Assembly: GCA_021815405.1 (NCBI GenBank)
Contig: JAKAGV010000003.1
Coordinates: 1 to 64,000 of the forward strand
DNA length: 64,000 nucleotides
From: Bacteroidota bacterium
Lineage (GTDB): Bacteria; Bacteroidota; Ignavibacteria; Ignavibacteriales; Ignavibacteriaceae
Direction of reading: 5' to 3'
Positions 45,436 to 54,360 of this stretch are shown here, in pieces (position 1 is the first letter of the stretch; every line of letters starts with the position of its first letter). Position numbers and translations under genes: made by a program. Below the pieces are notes generated by a model. That model did no database searches and was not told where the DNA came from. It was given only the letters and a program-made list of their open reading frames with translations.

Positions 45436-46041
45436 TTACAAATGTTTTAGAACATTTACGATTAAGAAGCCTACAGTTGCAACAAATACGATTAAAAAGA
45501 TTACAATTAGTACATCGGCTTGTATATCAGTACTCGAAGAAGTTGCTTGTTCGCGTGATAAAATATTGTCTATAGTTGCAAGAGTTTTTCTTCCCGTATT
45601 TTTAAATTGCTCATCGTACTTAGCAATTTCATTTTGACTAAGTGCAGCAGCACGTATCTCGTCAAAAAACCTATTGTATATATTTGATAACTCGGTATGA
45701 TTAGCATTCAGCTCATTAATTTCTGAATCTGTCAAAGCTTTCAAGCCTATAAGTTCACCCACGCTGAGGTGGAAACCTTCTTTAGCCTTCTGCCATCGGA
45801 GGTACCGTTCTTGTGAATAACCTCTTATTAAAAGATTTTTTTCTTCTCCTCTGAGCTGAAGCTCGGATTCCTTGAGCCTATGAACAACATTTATGATCTT
45901 ATCGCTTTTTTCTATTTGTTGTGTTAGTAACCAACCAAGCACACCGCTGCAAACAATTAAGAAAATAATTATCGAAAAGGTAATCGTTAGTTTTTTCTTT
46001 AATATATTTGCGTCGCTCATATTTGTTACCCAGCTAAACAT
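45436..46041 (-). CDS. four-helix-bundle sensor-like membrane protein without output domain
   Basis: A 201-residue protein with two membrane helices (about residues 17-40 and 175-196) flanking a periplasmic helical domain that resembles chemoreceptor-type 4HB sensors (KLTITFSIIIFLIVCSGVLG; SELQLRGEEKNLLIRGY). There is no HAMP, kinase or methyl-accepting part; the protein ends four residues after the second helix. It is nested between two sirohaem genes, 5 bp from one. Role unknown. ATG at residue 8 is an alternative start. Confidence 0.6.
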   Translation of the reverse strand: MFSWVTNMSDANILKKKLTITFSIIIFLIVCSGVLGWLLTQQIEKSDKIINVVHRLKESELQLRGEEKNLLIRGYSQERYLRWQKAKEGFHLSVGELIGLKALTDSEINELNANHTELSNIYNRFFDEIRAAALSQNEIAKYDEQFKNTGRKTLATIDNILSREQATSSSTDIQADVLIVIFLIVFVATVGFLIVNVLKHL

Positions 46042-46046
46042 TAAGA

Positions 46047-46706
46047 TTATTTTATTTCCTTTAAAAGATCTTGAACATGATGTTTTGTTTTACTCTTGCC
46101 GTTTCTTTTTATTAATTCTTCCCAGTTAGTTTCTGAAAATTTCTTAAACATCATCGGCTTATATTTTGAAGATTTTGCCTTCGAAACTGTTAATGTTTTT
46201 TTTCTAAAATCTCCGGCAAAGTCTGCTATGTCGGAATAAATCGGGGGAATAAAGGTTTCGATTTTTTTCTTAATTATTCTGGTGAAGAATGGAGCCTTTC
46301 CCTGTGAGGCAATTGAGATTGTTAAGTTTCCGCGTTTAACGTTAGCCGGTAAAATAAAATCGCATAGTGCGGGATTATCTGCTGAATTAATTAAGATCCC
46401 TTTTTCGCCACAATGTTGGAAAACTGTTTGGTTAATTTTTTCATTATTAGTCGCACAGAAAACAATTTTAATACCCTCAAGAAATTCTTTGGAATAAGGT
46501 TTTCTGATAATAGTAATTTTCTTTTCGACGGAAAGCTTAGTAAGCGGTTTGCAAAGTCTTGGAGAAATTACGGTTATATATGCATTAAATTCCAGAAGAG
46601 ACAAAACTTTACGAAGAGCAACATCTCCTCCTCCTACTACCAGACAAGGAAATTTTTCTAGATTTATTAGAACCGGGAAAAAAGCCGGATTTCGGTTTTT
46701 GCTCAT
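46047..46706 (-). CDS. precorrin-2 dehydrogenase / sirohydrochlorin ferrochelatase (Met8/CysG-N type)
   Basis: A 219-residue bifunctional enzyme converting precorrin-2 to sirohaem. NAD-binding motif VVGGGDVALRKVLSLLEFN near residue 20; PLCDF-like NSADNPALCDFILPA near 110; SIASQGKAPFFTRIIKKKIE near 133. The methyltransferase half of CysG is absent and supplied by cobA two genes on. It is the most upstream gene of the minus-strand operon, preceded by 254 bp with no gene. Confidence 0.9.
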   Translation of the reverse strand: MSKNRNPAFFPVLINLEKFPCLVVGGGDVALRKVLSLLEFNAYITVISPRLCKPLTKLSVEKKITIIRKPYSKEFLEGIKIVFCATNNEKINQTVFQHCGEKGILINSADNPALCDFILPANVKRGNLTISIASQGKAPFFTRIIKKKIETFIPPIYSDIADFAGDFRKKTLTVSKAKSSKYKPMMFKKFSETNWEELIKRNGKSKTKHHVQDLLKEIK

Positions 46707-46960
46707 AAATATACCGTTCCTTTATAGAAACTTTGTTAATTGAAGAGCAAAAATCAAAGAAGTAAATTATTTTGTATCCTGGTGTTGCTTATAGAATTGA
46801 CTTTACAAATTGTAATTATTCTGAACTTAATGAAAGATAGTTTTATTATTGAAATGACCGACTGAATATCATAATCATTTGATTGAATACACAGGTGTTA
46901 AATGGAAAAGATTAGTAAAATTTGAACTCAACAAACAAATTCAAATGCAGCACTAGTTTT

Positions 46961-47803
46961 TTATATTTCTCCTTTTTCAAATTTTTCAATCATTTCACCG
47001 GCAATACTTATAGTCGAAGAATGTTTTGGAAGACTTCCCCTGGTGAACCATGAAGCATCTACAATTTCTTTATTGTCTATAGAAATAGGCTGAGTTTCAT
47101 CAGCCTCAGCAATAAAGCCAATCATCATTGAACTTGATAATGGCCATGGTTGACTTTTATAATACCGGATATTCTTAATGTCTAATCCGACTTCTTCTTT
47201 AACTTCACGTGTTAATGCCTCCTCAAGCGTTTCGCCTACATCAACATACCCGGCAATTATTGAATACCAATTCCCTGGAAAATTTGAATTGCGGGCGAGA
47301 AGTATTTTATTGTTACAGATTATCGCCGCTATAACTGCCGGAGATATTTTTGGGAAAATAATACTATTGCACTCGGGACATATAATAGCTCTTTCATCAT
47401 GCTTGTGTCTTGTCCTTGCACCGCATTTACCGCAAAATTTATTTTGTAAATACCAGTTCATCAAATGGAACCCGGCAATACTAATCCATGCAATTTCCTG
47501 CTGCATGATTGTCCGGAAAAAATTTATTTCCTTGAAAATAAGATTGGGTTTATCTGCCTTTAAATTATCCCAAATTATAAAACACGGAACGTCATCAAGC
47601 GTAAATAAAAATGTATTTTCTGTCCTTTCCGAAATTTCCTGAAAATCTTTTTTCCGGGGTAATTCGAATACCTCGCCGTTGTTTTTTAATAATAAAGAAT
47701 TTCCGTTATAATGAAGTACAAAATCATTTTCTCCTATAATTTTGTTCCCGAGAAATTGATTATTGAAACGGTGAGGAAAAATATCCTGAATCATGCTGAT
47801 CAC
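46961..47803 (-). CDS. nudC: NudC-type NADH pyrophosphatase / RNA decapping hydrolase
   Basis: A 280-residue Nudix hydrolase cleaving NADH or NAD-capped RNA. The zinc ribbon is CGKCGARTRHKHDERAIICPEC near residues 118-140. The Nudix box GYVDVGETLEEALTREVKEE with VGL lies near 188-212. The NudC-specific SQPWPLSSSMMIGF follows near 222; its SQPW is diagnostic. Standard length and no defects. It lies outside the sulfur island's operon, 254 bp from it. Confidence 0.92.
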   Translation of the reverse strand: MISMIQDIFPHRFNNQFLGNKIIGENDFVLHYNGNSLLLKNNGEVFELPRKKDFQEISERTENTFLFTLDDVPCFIIWDNLKADKPNLIFKEINFFRTIMQQEIAWISIAGFHLMNWYLQNKFCGKCGARTRHKHDERAIICPECNSIIFPKISPAVIAAIICNNKILLARNSNFPGNWYSIIAGYVDVGETLEEALTREVKEEVGLDIKNIRYYKSQPWPLSSSMMIGFIAEADETQPISIDNKEIVDASWFTRGSLPKHSSTISIAGEMIEKFEKGEI

Positions 47804-48208
47804 TAATTAAATTCAAATTATAATTTTCATGATGTTTAATCATGCGAAGATAAAGAGAATATTTTATAAAAGTTGACATTTCTCAGCGTCGATTATTTGT
47901 GATTTTATCACTCACTTCGAATTTAAGCTGTTTTTGCATATTTTAAGTCAAAATATGCATATTTTAAATATCTTTTTGCGTGTAGAAAATTTCATTTTGC
48001 TTACAGAAATTTTCATTATCCATATTCTAAATTTCTTTCTCAATCTTCAAAGTTTTTTCCCCACAAATAAATGTTAAACGTGCAAAGTTAAAATTTCTGG
48101 AAAGACAATAAATATTTCTTTATCTAAAATTTAAATTCCCAGATTCATTTTCATTGTTCAATACTCAACACTCAATATTCAATTAAAGTTGTGAATAATA
48201 ATTTTCAA
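47804..48208. other. intergenic AT-rich region upstream of nudC
   Basis: No gene was seen. It holds a 10-bp perfect inverted repeat at 47935-47959, a roughly 20-bp near-direct repeat of an AGAAATTTTCATT-like unit around 47980-48025, and a TCAATACTCAA-type repetitive stretch at 48155-48184 close to the end of the TonB-type gene. Confidence 0.6.
47935..47959. promoter_or_regulatory. palindromic site upstream of nudC
   Basis: TGCATATTTT at 47935-47944 and its exact complement at 47950-47959 are separated by 5 bases. It lies about 130 bp before the nudC start on the minus strand. It could be an operator; no regulator is assigned. Confidence 0.35.
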
Positions 48209-51034
48209 TTAGTAAGCTCTGATATTATAAACAAAAGATAAGAGGTAATATCTGCCTAGTACATTTGTTCTTACATCTTCAATGTAAGAATCCGAAACGT
48301 TATGCTGAATGTTTGTATTCTGGTTTAAGAGGTCACTAATGGAAAAATCTATTTCACCATTATCATTATTCAGTACTTTTAATCCTAGACTAATATTCCA
48401 GATTAAAATATTAGGCTTTGAATTATCAGTTAACCCGCTGTTATATTGATCATTCAATGTATTCTGAAGGATGAAGCCCCGCCAAAAGCGCCAATAAAAT
48501 CTTAAAGAAGAATTTTGAGTGTAATAATTACTATTACTTCCTCCATCTTGTCCGCTGTTCTTTACAAAATTATAACTGCTGAAAGATGAAATTGTAAAAT
48601 CAACTTTTTCACTTATATTGCTTCCCAAAACAACCCCGCCTCCAACAGTATTGGAGTTTGAATAGTTCAGTACATTATTTATAATTCCAGGCGTTCGAGT
48701 ATAATTTGCATTTAAGCTTAAGTTTAAGTTTGACTTAATGAAATCAACCGGGAAACCGTAGACAATAAATGAGCGGATATTGTAATATCCGTTAAGATTT
48801 TGAGGAAAAGTGAGCCTTGTTCCTTTGTTCAAAAATATATTGTTTATTGTTGTATCTTTTACTGCAATTACGGTGTTGTTGCCAATATAATTTTGAATTG
48901 CATTTCCCCCAAGCATAGCAAAGAATGAAGTCCGCGCTTCAGGATTTATTTGCAAATATCTTATGAATAACGAATGACTGTAATCCTGACTTAAATTAGG
49001 ATTGCCAATGCTTAACTGTGTGGGATTGGAATTATTTAAAACATTCTGAAGCTGATCAATACTTGGGGGATCATTGTTCGTAAAATATGAAATCATAAGA
49101 TTGTTCATACGGGAAATGAAATATCTTAAAAAGAAAGACGGAAGCACTGAACGGAATGATCTTTCAAGGTAACCTTGTTCCGGGAAAGTTTGTGCGTTTG
49201 CAAGCTGAGAAATATTGTAATGGAGGTTTAGTGCAAAATTTAATCCTCTTTCTCGAAACCTGTAACCGATACCTATACTCTGTGTCCGGTAATATTCTTT
49301 ATAAACATTGCTAAGTGAAGTATCCGGAGATGAAATGTTATTCATTACATCAAAAGTATTTTGGTTGCTGTTATCTTCCGAATAGTAAAATCTTGAATCA
49401 AATTGAAGCAAGCTGTTGTATGCGATAGGTTCAGTATAGACAATGTTTGCAGAACTGCTGAATCCATGCTTTAATAAGTTCGAATTTTGATTGACAGTAT
49501 CTGAGGTAACAGAATTACCGTAATAATCATCTTCCGCAAAAAGATTGTTATTGCCGGTATTATTCGTGAAAGTTCCATTAAGTCCAATTGACAATGTTCT
49601 TCCAGGAGTATCGAATCTATGACGCAGCAGTAAATTATTTGAAGAATTTATTGCCGATAAATTCGAGTTAAAAATATTATTTGTTGAGTTCAGTTTACTG
49701 CTGCCAGACGATGTTATTCCATTAACATTGCTTGAACCGTTGTTAATCTGTGCTGTAAATGAAGGATAAAATAAAATAGAGTTGTCCTGATCGATCTGGT
49801 AATTTAATCTTAAATTCAAACGGTGGTTGATGTTTTTAGTTAATGAATTATCATTCTCATTATAAGCTTGCGCTTCAGGCAGAGTTAGAAAATAATTTCT
49901 ATTATCTGTAGAAACCGCATTGTTATTTGTTAAGTTGAAAAAATAGCTTCCCGTTATATCTACCTTATCTCCATATCTATCCGAATAATTAATTCCAAAC
50001 GCTTTAGTATTCGTTAAACCGGCAGTTTGATTTACTAGGAAGTTTGAAATACCGCCTGGTCCGCCGAAACCACCTGGACCTCCATTGTTTACAGCAACTC
50101 GATTATTATTATTTGAAAAGGGTCTGCCTCCGCCCATTCCTCCCATCATCATCCTAAAATTTCTGCCGTTACCGGACATTACACCCAGCAAGTCCTCGCT
50201 TGAAAAATTCTGCTGGTTAACATTGTTAATTTGTGCGATGATTGAAATTCGCTGATCACGGTTGAAGAAATTTATATTTCCGCCGCCGGCATATCGCTGA
50301 TCGAGTCCATAACCTCCGGTAATTCTGCCGAAAGTACCCACTTTATTATTAAGCCTGGTGACTATATTGATAGTTTTGTTTGTATTCCCGTCATCAAATC
50401 CAGTAAATTGTGATTGATCGCTCTGCTGATCGAATACTTGTATTTTGTCTATAATTTCTGCCGGAAGATTTTTTAAAACGGCGTTAGGATCATTTCCAAA
50501 AAATTCTCTGCCATCTACCAAAACCTTTTGAACATCTTCACCTTGAGCTTGTACTTTTCCATTCTGAACAGTTATCCCCGGCATCTTTGTAAGAAGATCC
50601 TGAGCGTCTGCATCTCTATTAGTTTTGAAGGCATTGGCATTATATTCAGCTGTATCATGTTTCATAACGACTGGGATGGGTTTGGCAGTGACATTGACTG
50701 TCCCAAGTTTAATACCATGCGAAGAGAGATAAATTGTTTTTAGCTCAATTGAATTATTTTTTATGTCGATATATTTTTTATAAGTTTTATATCCAATAAA
50801 ACTTATTGTGAGAAGATATTTTCCGGGAAATAATCCATCAATATAAAATCTACCTTGATTATCGGTTACCATTCCTCTCAATTTTGAATCGGAAAGCTGC
50901 ATTAAAGTGACGTTCGCGCCGGTAAGAATTTTCTTAGATGATGAATCGGCAACCTGTCCGGAAGCCGATAATCCTTGTGAAAAGATTTTTATACATAATA
51001 TAAATGGAAATACAAATAGGAGAATTTTCTTCAT
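48209..51034 (-). CDS. TonB-type outer-membrane beta-barrel protein with carboxypeptidase-regulatory domain
   Basis: A 941-residue outer-membrane protein. A signal peptide (MKKILLFVFPFILCIKIFSQ) is followed by a CarboxypepD-regulatory-like domain (residues about 22-105, with GMVTDNQGRFYIDGLFPGKY), a plug-like domain (LLTKMPGITVQNGKVQAQGE; VLVDGREFFGNDPNAVLKNL), a Gly/Met/Asn-rich loop near 285-325, and a long barrel rich in alternating aromatic strands. The end FVYNIRAY is aromatic as in OmpA/Omp85-type barrel C-termini. No SusD partner is adjacent. The substrate is unknown. This protein class is typical of Bacteroidota and relatives. Confidence 0.88.
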   Translation of the reverse strand: MKKILLFVFPFILCIKIFSQGLSASGQVADSSSKKILTGANVTLMQLSDSKLRGMVTDNQGRFYIDGLFPGKYLLTISFIGYKTYKKYIDIKNNSIELKTIYLSSHGIKLGTVNVTAKPIPVVMKHDTAEYNANAFKTNRDADAQDLLTKMPGITVQNGKVQAQGEDVQKVLVDGREFFGNDPNAVLKNLPAEIIDKIQVFDQQSDQSQFTGFDDGNTNKTINIVTRLNNKVGTFGRITGGYGLDQRYAGGGNINFFNRDQRISIIAQINNVNQQNFSSEDLLGVMSGNGRNFRMMMGGMGGGRPFSNNNNRVAVNNGGPGGFGGPGGISNFLVNQTAGLTNTKAFGINYSDRYGDKVDITGSYFFNLTNNNAVSTDNRNYFLTLPEAQAYNENDNSLTKNINHRLNLRLNYQIDQDNSILFYPSFTAQINNGSSNVNGITSSGSSKLNSTNNIFNSNLSAINSSNNLLLRHRFDTPGRTLSIGLNGTFTNNTGNNNLFAEDDYYGNSVTSDTVNQNSNLLKHGFSSSANIVYTEPIAYNSLLQFDSRFYYSEDNSNQNTFDVMNNISSPDTSLSNVYKEYYRTQSIGIGYRFRERGLNFALNLHYNISQLANAQTFPEQGYLERSFRSVLPSFFLRYFISRMNNLMISYFTNNDPPSIDQLQNVLNNSNPTQLSIGNPNLSQDYSHSLFIRYLQINPEARTSFFAMLGGNAIQNYIGNNTVIAVKDTTINNIFLNKGTRLTFPQNLNGYYNIRSFIVYGFPVDFIKSNLNLSLNANYTRTPGIINNVLNYSNSNTVGGGVVLGSNISEKVDFTISSFSSYNFVKNSGQDGGSNSNYYTQNSSLRFYWRFWRGFILQNTLNDQYNSGLTDNSKPNILIWNISLGLKVLNNDNGEIDFSISDLLNQNTNIQHNVSDSYIEDVRTNVLGRYYLLSFVYNIRAY

Positions 51035-51667
51035 AATACTTTCTAAATCTCTTTTCCTTTAGTCAATGATTTAATTACAAAGGTTTAATTGAATAAAATT
51101 TAAGTTAGAAATTAAAGTGGATTAAAAAGATTGAATCCAATTCCGACTTTGATATAAGTGTTATTAGCATTTCTTTTCAACCCATATTATGCAATAGAAT
51201 TCTTAGAAATAGTCTAAAACCTTATTTATAAAAGATTAAAAAGGAATTCAGATTTTCACATTTCTAATGCAATGTATAAGAATATCTAAACGATAAGTCC
51301 ATTAAATAAAATAAGTTACAAGTCTCACAAAAATTTAAGATTTTTTTAATGCCTAATTTGGGTTCAATAGGAAAATATTATCTTTTCATTTGGGAAAATT
51401 TGATTTTCTGACTAAAAATTAAATAACCTTTTATCATAGGAGTTTTTATTTTTGGATTTCTCTAGTTTTCCTCCCATCTTTAAATTCTTTGTGAACTTCT
51501 AATTCCTTGATATTCTTTCAGAATTTTAGACAAAATTTAGTTTATAGATTTGAAAAGAAATGGAAGCAATTTTCAAATTTTAAGTAAGAGTAACTTACGA
51601 TTTCAAATAATTCAGGTTGGTGTTCTGAAAATGGTTGTCATTTTTAGCAAAAAAGTACTATTTTTAA
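51035..51667. other. long AT-rich intergenic region
   Basis: About 630 bases without a convincing gene or RNA. It contains the promoter region of the minus-strand TonB-type gene and the approach to the tRNA cluster. The one short + strand frame here (51550-51756) runs into the tRNA and has no family resemblance. Confidence 0.6.
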
Positions 51668-51699
51668 TTTGCATTTTTATTGTAATAGAAATATATTTG
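51668..51699 (+). promoter_or_regulatory. Bacteroidota-type promoter before tRNA-Tyr
   Basis: TTTG at 51668-51671 and TATATTTG at 51692-51699, 20 bases apart, match the Bacteroidota sigma consensus TTTG-N(17-23)-TAnnTTTG. The tRNA starts 18 bases after the -7 box. Confidence 0.65.
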
Positions 51700-51717
51700 T
51701 TGCTCATTTATAAAACC

Positions 51718-51801
51718 GGGCGGACGCCGGAGTTGGAGAGCCGGGGCGGACTGTAAATCCGTTGGCTGACGCCTTTGGGGGTTCGAATCCCTCGCCGCCC
51801 A
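51718..51801 (+). tRNA. tRNA-Tyr (anticodon GTA)
   Basis: An 84-base cloverleaf with acceptor GGGCGGA paired to GCCGCCC (one mismatch), D-arm CCGG/CCGG, anticodon stem GCGGA/TCCGT with loop CTGTAAA, a long variable arm as in bacterial tRNA-Tyr, and T-loop TTCGAAT. CCA is not encoded. Followed by a terminator at 51832. Confidence 0.93.
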
Positions 51802-51831
51802 CTTAGAGATTGATATTTATGGTTGGTTTGG

Positions 51832-51878
51832 TAAGGGAATATATAAACAAAAATAAAATTTAATTCCCTTATTTTTTT
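51832..51878 (+). terminator. terminator after tRNA-Tyr
   Basis: A 9-bp perfect stem, TAAGGGAAT at 51832-51840 with ATTCCCTTA at 51863-51871, followed by seven T residues. It separates tRNA-Tyr from the next tRNA transcript. Confidence 0.75.
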
Positions 51879-51958
51879 GTGCTTTTCAAAACATGAAAGC
51901 AATTAAAATTTAGTTCTCAAAAATATTGAAAATCAGTTCAAAAAGAATTGAAAATTTT

Positions 51959-52032
51959 GCGGGAGTAACTCAGTTGGCTAGAGTCACAGCCTTCCAAGCT
52001 GTTGGTCGCGGGTTCGAGTCCCGTCTCCCGCT
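51959..52032 (+). tRNA. tRNA-Gly (anticodon TCC)
   Basis: A 74-base cloverleaf with acceptor GCGGGAG/CTCCCGC, anticodon stem CAGC/GCTG with loop CTTCCAA, T-loop TTCGAGT and discriminator T. CCA is not encoded. Confidence 0.95.
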
Positions 52033-52042
52033 CAACCTAAAG

Positions 52043-52115
52043 GCTGATGTAGCTCAGTTGGTAGAGCACATCCTTGGTAAGGATGAGGTCACCGGTTCAA
52101 TCCCGGTCATCAGCT
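52043..52115 (+). tRNA. tRNA-Thr (anticodon GGT)
   Basis: A 73-base cloverleaf with acceptor GCTGATG/CATCAGC, anticodon stem CATCC/GGATG with loop TTGGTAA, and T-loop TTCAATC. It lies 10 bases after tRNA-Gly and is likely cotranscribed. Confidence 0.95.
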
Positions 52116-52181
52116 CGAAATAAAATATCCCGCTGTTGGGAACATCAACTAAAAGAAATGTGAACATAAAATAAAATTATC

Positions 52182-52331
52182 ATGAGAGAAATAATAACTT
52201 TAGAATGCACCGAGTGTAAGAGAAGAAATTACACTACGACAAAGAATAAGAGGCTTCATCCTAATCGTGTGGAATATAAAAAATATTGCCGATGGGATAA
52301 GAAGCATACTGTTCATAGAGAAACAAAATAA
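52182..52331 (+). CDS. rpmG: 50S ribosomal protein L33
   Basis: A 49-residue ribosomal protein beginning [20 protein letters not shown] and ending KHTVHRETK, matching L33. The first zinc pair, CTEC, is present. The second pair, usually CxxC, reads YCRWDKKH, so the fourth ligand is Asp. It lies between tRNA-Thr and tRNA-Trp as in many bacteria, but with no tuf in front. Confidence 0.93.
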   Translation: MREIITLECTECKRRNYTTTKNKRLHPNRVEYKKYCRWDKKHTVHRETK

Positions 52332-52340
52332 ATATTAGTT

Positions 52341-52413
52341 ACGTCAGTAGCTCAATTGGCAGAGTAGCGGTCTCCAAAACCGCCGGTTGGGGGTTCGAGT
52401 CCCTCCTGACGTG
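52341..52413 (+). tRNA. tRNA-Trp (anticodon CCA)
   Basis: A 73-base cloverleaf with acceptor ACGTCAG/CTGACGT, anticodon stem GCGGT/ACCGC with loop CTCCAAA, T-loop TTCGAGT and discriminator G. It lies between rpmG and secE, the usual bacterial order. Confidence 0.95.
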
Positions 52414-52438
52414 CTAGGATGAAATAAAAGATATATTT

Positions 52439-52621
52439 ATGAAAGAAAAAATAATAGCCTTTTTTGAAGACGTGGTTAAGGAAATGAAAAAAGTAACTTG
52501 GCCAACCATGGAAGAGTTAAAAGAATCCACTACAGTTGTTATTGTTTCCTGCCTCATGTTGGCTGCTTTTACCTACGTGATAGATATGATAATCACACAA
52601 ATTTTTAAAGGAATATTTTAA
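52439..52621 (+). CDS. secE: preprotein translocase subunit SecE
   Basis: A 60-residue single-helix membrane protein of the SecYEG channel. The conserved amphipathic part reads FFEDVVKEMKKVTWPTMEEL, followed by a hydrophobic helix (VVIVSCLMLAAFTYVIDMII). This is the minimal form. It lies 4 bp before nusG. Confidence 0.95.
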   Translation: MKEKIIAFFEDVVKEMKKVTWPTMEELKESTTVVIVSCLMLAAFTYVIDMIITQIFKGIF

Positions 52622-52625
52622 ATTA

Positions 52626-53171
52626 ATGTCTGAATCAGAATTAAAATGGTACGTAGTTAGAACTTTTTCTGGTCATGAGAATAAAGTTAAAAGCCTCATA
52701 GACGCAGAGCTTGCTGATAACGAAAGATTACGGGCTAAAGTCCAGGATGTATTAGTACCTACAGAAAAAGTATTCGAAGTAAAAGACGGTAAGAAGAAAA
52801 GCAAAACTAAAAACTTCTTCCCAGGCTATATTTTGGTTCAGGCTGACCTTGATAATCAGGTAAAGGATTTCATACTCAACACACCTTCAGTAATGGGGTT
52901 TTTAGGAACTAAAACTAATCCAAATCCTCTTCAGCCGGAAGAAGTAAAAAGAATTGTCGGCAGAATTACTCAAGATGAAACTACTGAAAGAATGGAAACA
53001 ATATTCAGGAACGGCGATATAGTAAAAATTATCGATGGTCCTTTTAACAATTTCTCAGGCACAATTCAAGAAGTGAATGAAGAGAAAATGAAGATTAAGG
53101 TCATGGTTTCAATTTTCGGAAGAAAAACTCCTGTTGAAATTGACTTTGTTCAAGCAGAATTAGAAAAATAA
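52626..53171 (+). CDS. nusG: transcription termination/antitermination protein NusG
   Basis: A 181-residue transcription factor that binds RNA polymerase. The NGN domain starts WYVVRTFSGHENKVKSLID and contains NFFPGYILVQADLD. The KOW domain near residue 130 reads NGDIVKIIDGPFNNFSGTI. Normal length, no insertion. Confidence 0.96.
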   Translation: MSESELKWYVVRTFSGHENKVKSLIDAELADNERLRAKVQDVLVPTEKVFEVKDGKKKSKTKNFFPGYILVQADLDNQVKDFILNTPSVMGFLGTKTNPNPLQPEEVKRIVGRITQDETTERMETIFRNGDIVKIIDGPFNNFSGTIQEVNEEKMKIKVMVSIFGRKTPVEIDFVQAELEK

Positions 53172-53199
53172 AAAGTATTTATTCCTATAGGAAAGAATT

Positions 53200-53625
53200 A
53201 TGGCTAAAAAGATAACTGGATATATTAAATTACAAATCCCTGCAGGTAAAGCAAATCCTTCGCCACCGGTTGGTCCTGCCTTAGGTCAAAAAGGTGTAAA
53301 CATCATGGAGTTCTGTAAGCAATTCAACGCTAGAACCAATGATAAAGAAGGCTTGATAATTCCTGTAGTAATTACGGTTTTCTCGGATAAATCTTTTACG
53401 TTTATTACCAAAACTCCACCGGCAGCAGAACTTTTAAAGAAGGCTGCTAAAGTTGAAAAAGGTTCGGCTGAACCTCATCGTAATAAAGTAGCGAAAGTTT
53501 CAAGAACTCAGGTTAAAGAAATTGCGCAGCTTAAAATGCCGGATTTAAATGCATTTGACATCGAGCATGCTGCCAGCATGGTTGCCGGCACTGCCAGAAG
53601 CATGGGCATTACGGTAGAAGATTAA
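53200..53625 (+). CDS. rplK: 50S ribosomal protein L11
   Basis: A 141-residue protein of the ribosomal GTPase-associated centre. It reads [20 protein letters not shown] near the start and [19 protein letters not shown] in the middle, ending [19 protein letters not shown] precedes the ATG. Standard length. Confidence 0.97.
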   Translation: MAKKITGYIKLQIPAGKANPSPPVGPALGQKGVNIMEFCKQFNARTNDKEGLIIPVVITVFSDKSFTFITKTPPAAELLKKAAKVEKGSAEPHRNKVAKVSRTQVKEIAQLKMPDLNAFDIEHAASMVAGTARSMGITVED

Positions 53626-53664
53626 TCCTGAAAGTAATAGAAAAAGTTTAGAAGGAAAAGACAA

Positions 53665-54360
53665 ATGCAGAAGTCTAAGAGAAATAAAGAAATAGTAAAG
53701 GCTTTTGATAAATCAAAAGAATATACCGTTGAAGAAGCAATTAAGATTCTAAAGGGACAATCGAATGTAAAATTTGTTGAGACCCTTGATTGTGCTATTA
53801 GATTAGGCGTAGATCCTCGCCATGCTGACCAAATGGTCCGCGGAACAGTTTCACTGCCTAACGGAACAGGCAAAACAGTAAGAGTCTTGGTTATTGGCAA
53901 AGGCTCAAAAGCTCAGGAAGCACTTGATGCCGGAGCTGACTTTGCAGGCTTCGAAGAATATCTTGAAAAGATTAAAGGCGGATGGGCAGACATTGATGTA
54001 ATTATTGCTACGCCTGATTCGATGGGCGAACTTGGAAAACTTGGAAGAGTACTAGGTCCAAAGGGTCTAATGCCGAATCCTAAAAGCGGTACTGTTACTA
54101 TGGATGTTGCCAAAGCTGTTAAAGAAGTTAAAGCCGGAAAGATTGAATTTCGTGTTGAGAAGGCTGGAATTGTACATACTTCTTTGGGAAAATTAAATTT
54201 TGAAGTTGATAAGCTCGCCGAAAATACAAGGGCTTTTTTAAATACTATTGTTAAAATGAAACCTGCTTCGTCTAAAGGTCAATATGTTAAGAGTCTTTAT
54301 CTTTCCAGCACGATGGGTCCTGGAATTAAGATTTCGAAAGACGAAGTAGCAGCTCATTAA
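53665..54360 (+). CDS. rplA: 50S ribosomal protein L1
   Basis: A 231-residue L1-stalk protein. Conserved segments include [20 protein letters not shown] near 50, [19 protein letters not shown] near 130, and [10 protein letters not shown] near the end. It starts after GAAGGAAAAG. It also regulates its operon in other bacteria; no L1 site was resolved here. Confidence 0.97.
   Translation: MQKSKRNKEIVKAFDKSKEYTVEEAIKILKGQSNVKFVETLDCAIRLGVDPRHADQMVRGTVSLPNGTGKTVRVLVIGKGSKAQEALDAGADFAGFEEYLEKIKGGWADIDVIIATPDSMGELGKLGRVLGPKGLMPNPKSGTVTMDVAKAVKEVKAGKIEFRVEKAGIVHTSLGKLNFEVDKLAENTRAFLNTIVKMKPASSKGQYVKSLYLSSTMGPGIKISKDEVAAH

Noticed and set aside
51550-51756. 68-residue + strand frame before the tRNA cluster
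   Set aside because: It runs into tRNA-Tyr, has no family resemblance or ribosome-binding site, and overlaps a likely promoter.
51718-52413. tRNA genes as integration site for the sulfate island
   Set aside because: The tRNAs lie 5 kb beyond the island past nudC and the TonB-type gene, no duplicated tRNA 3' end or integrase was seen, and the order is the normal housekeeping one.
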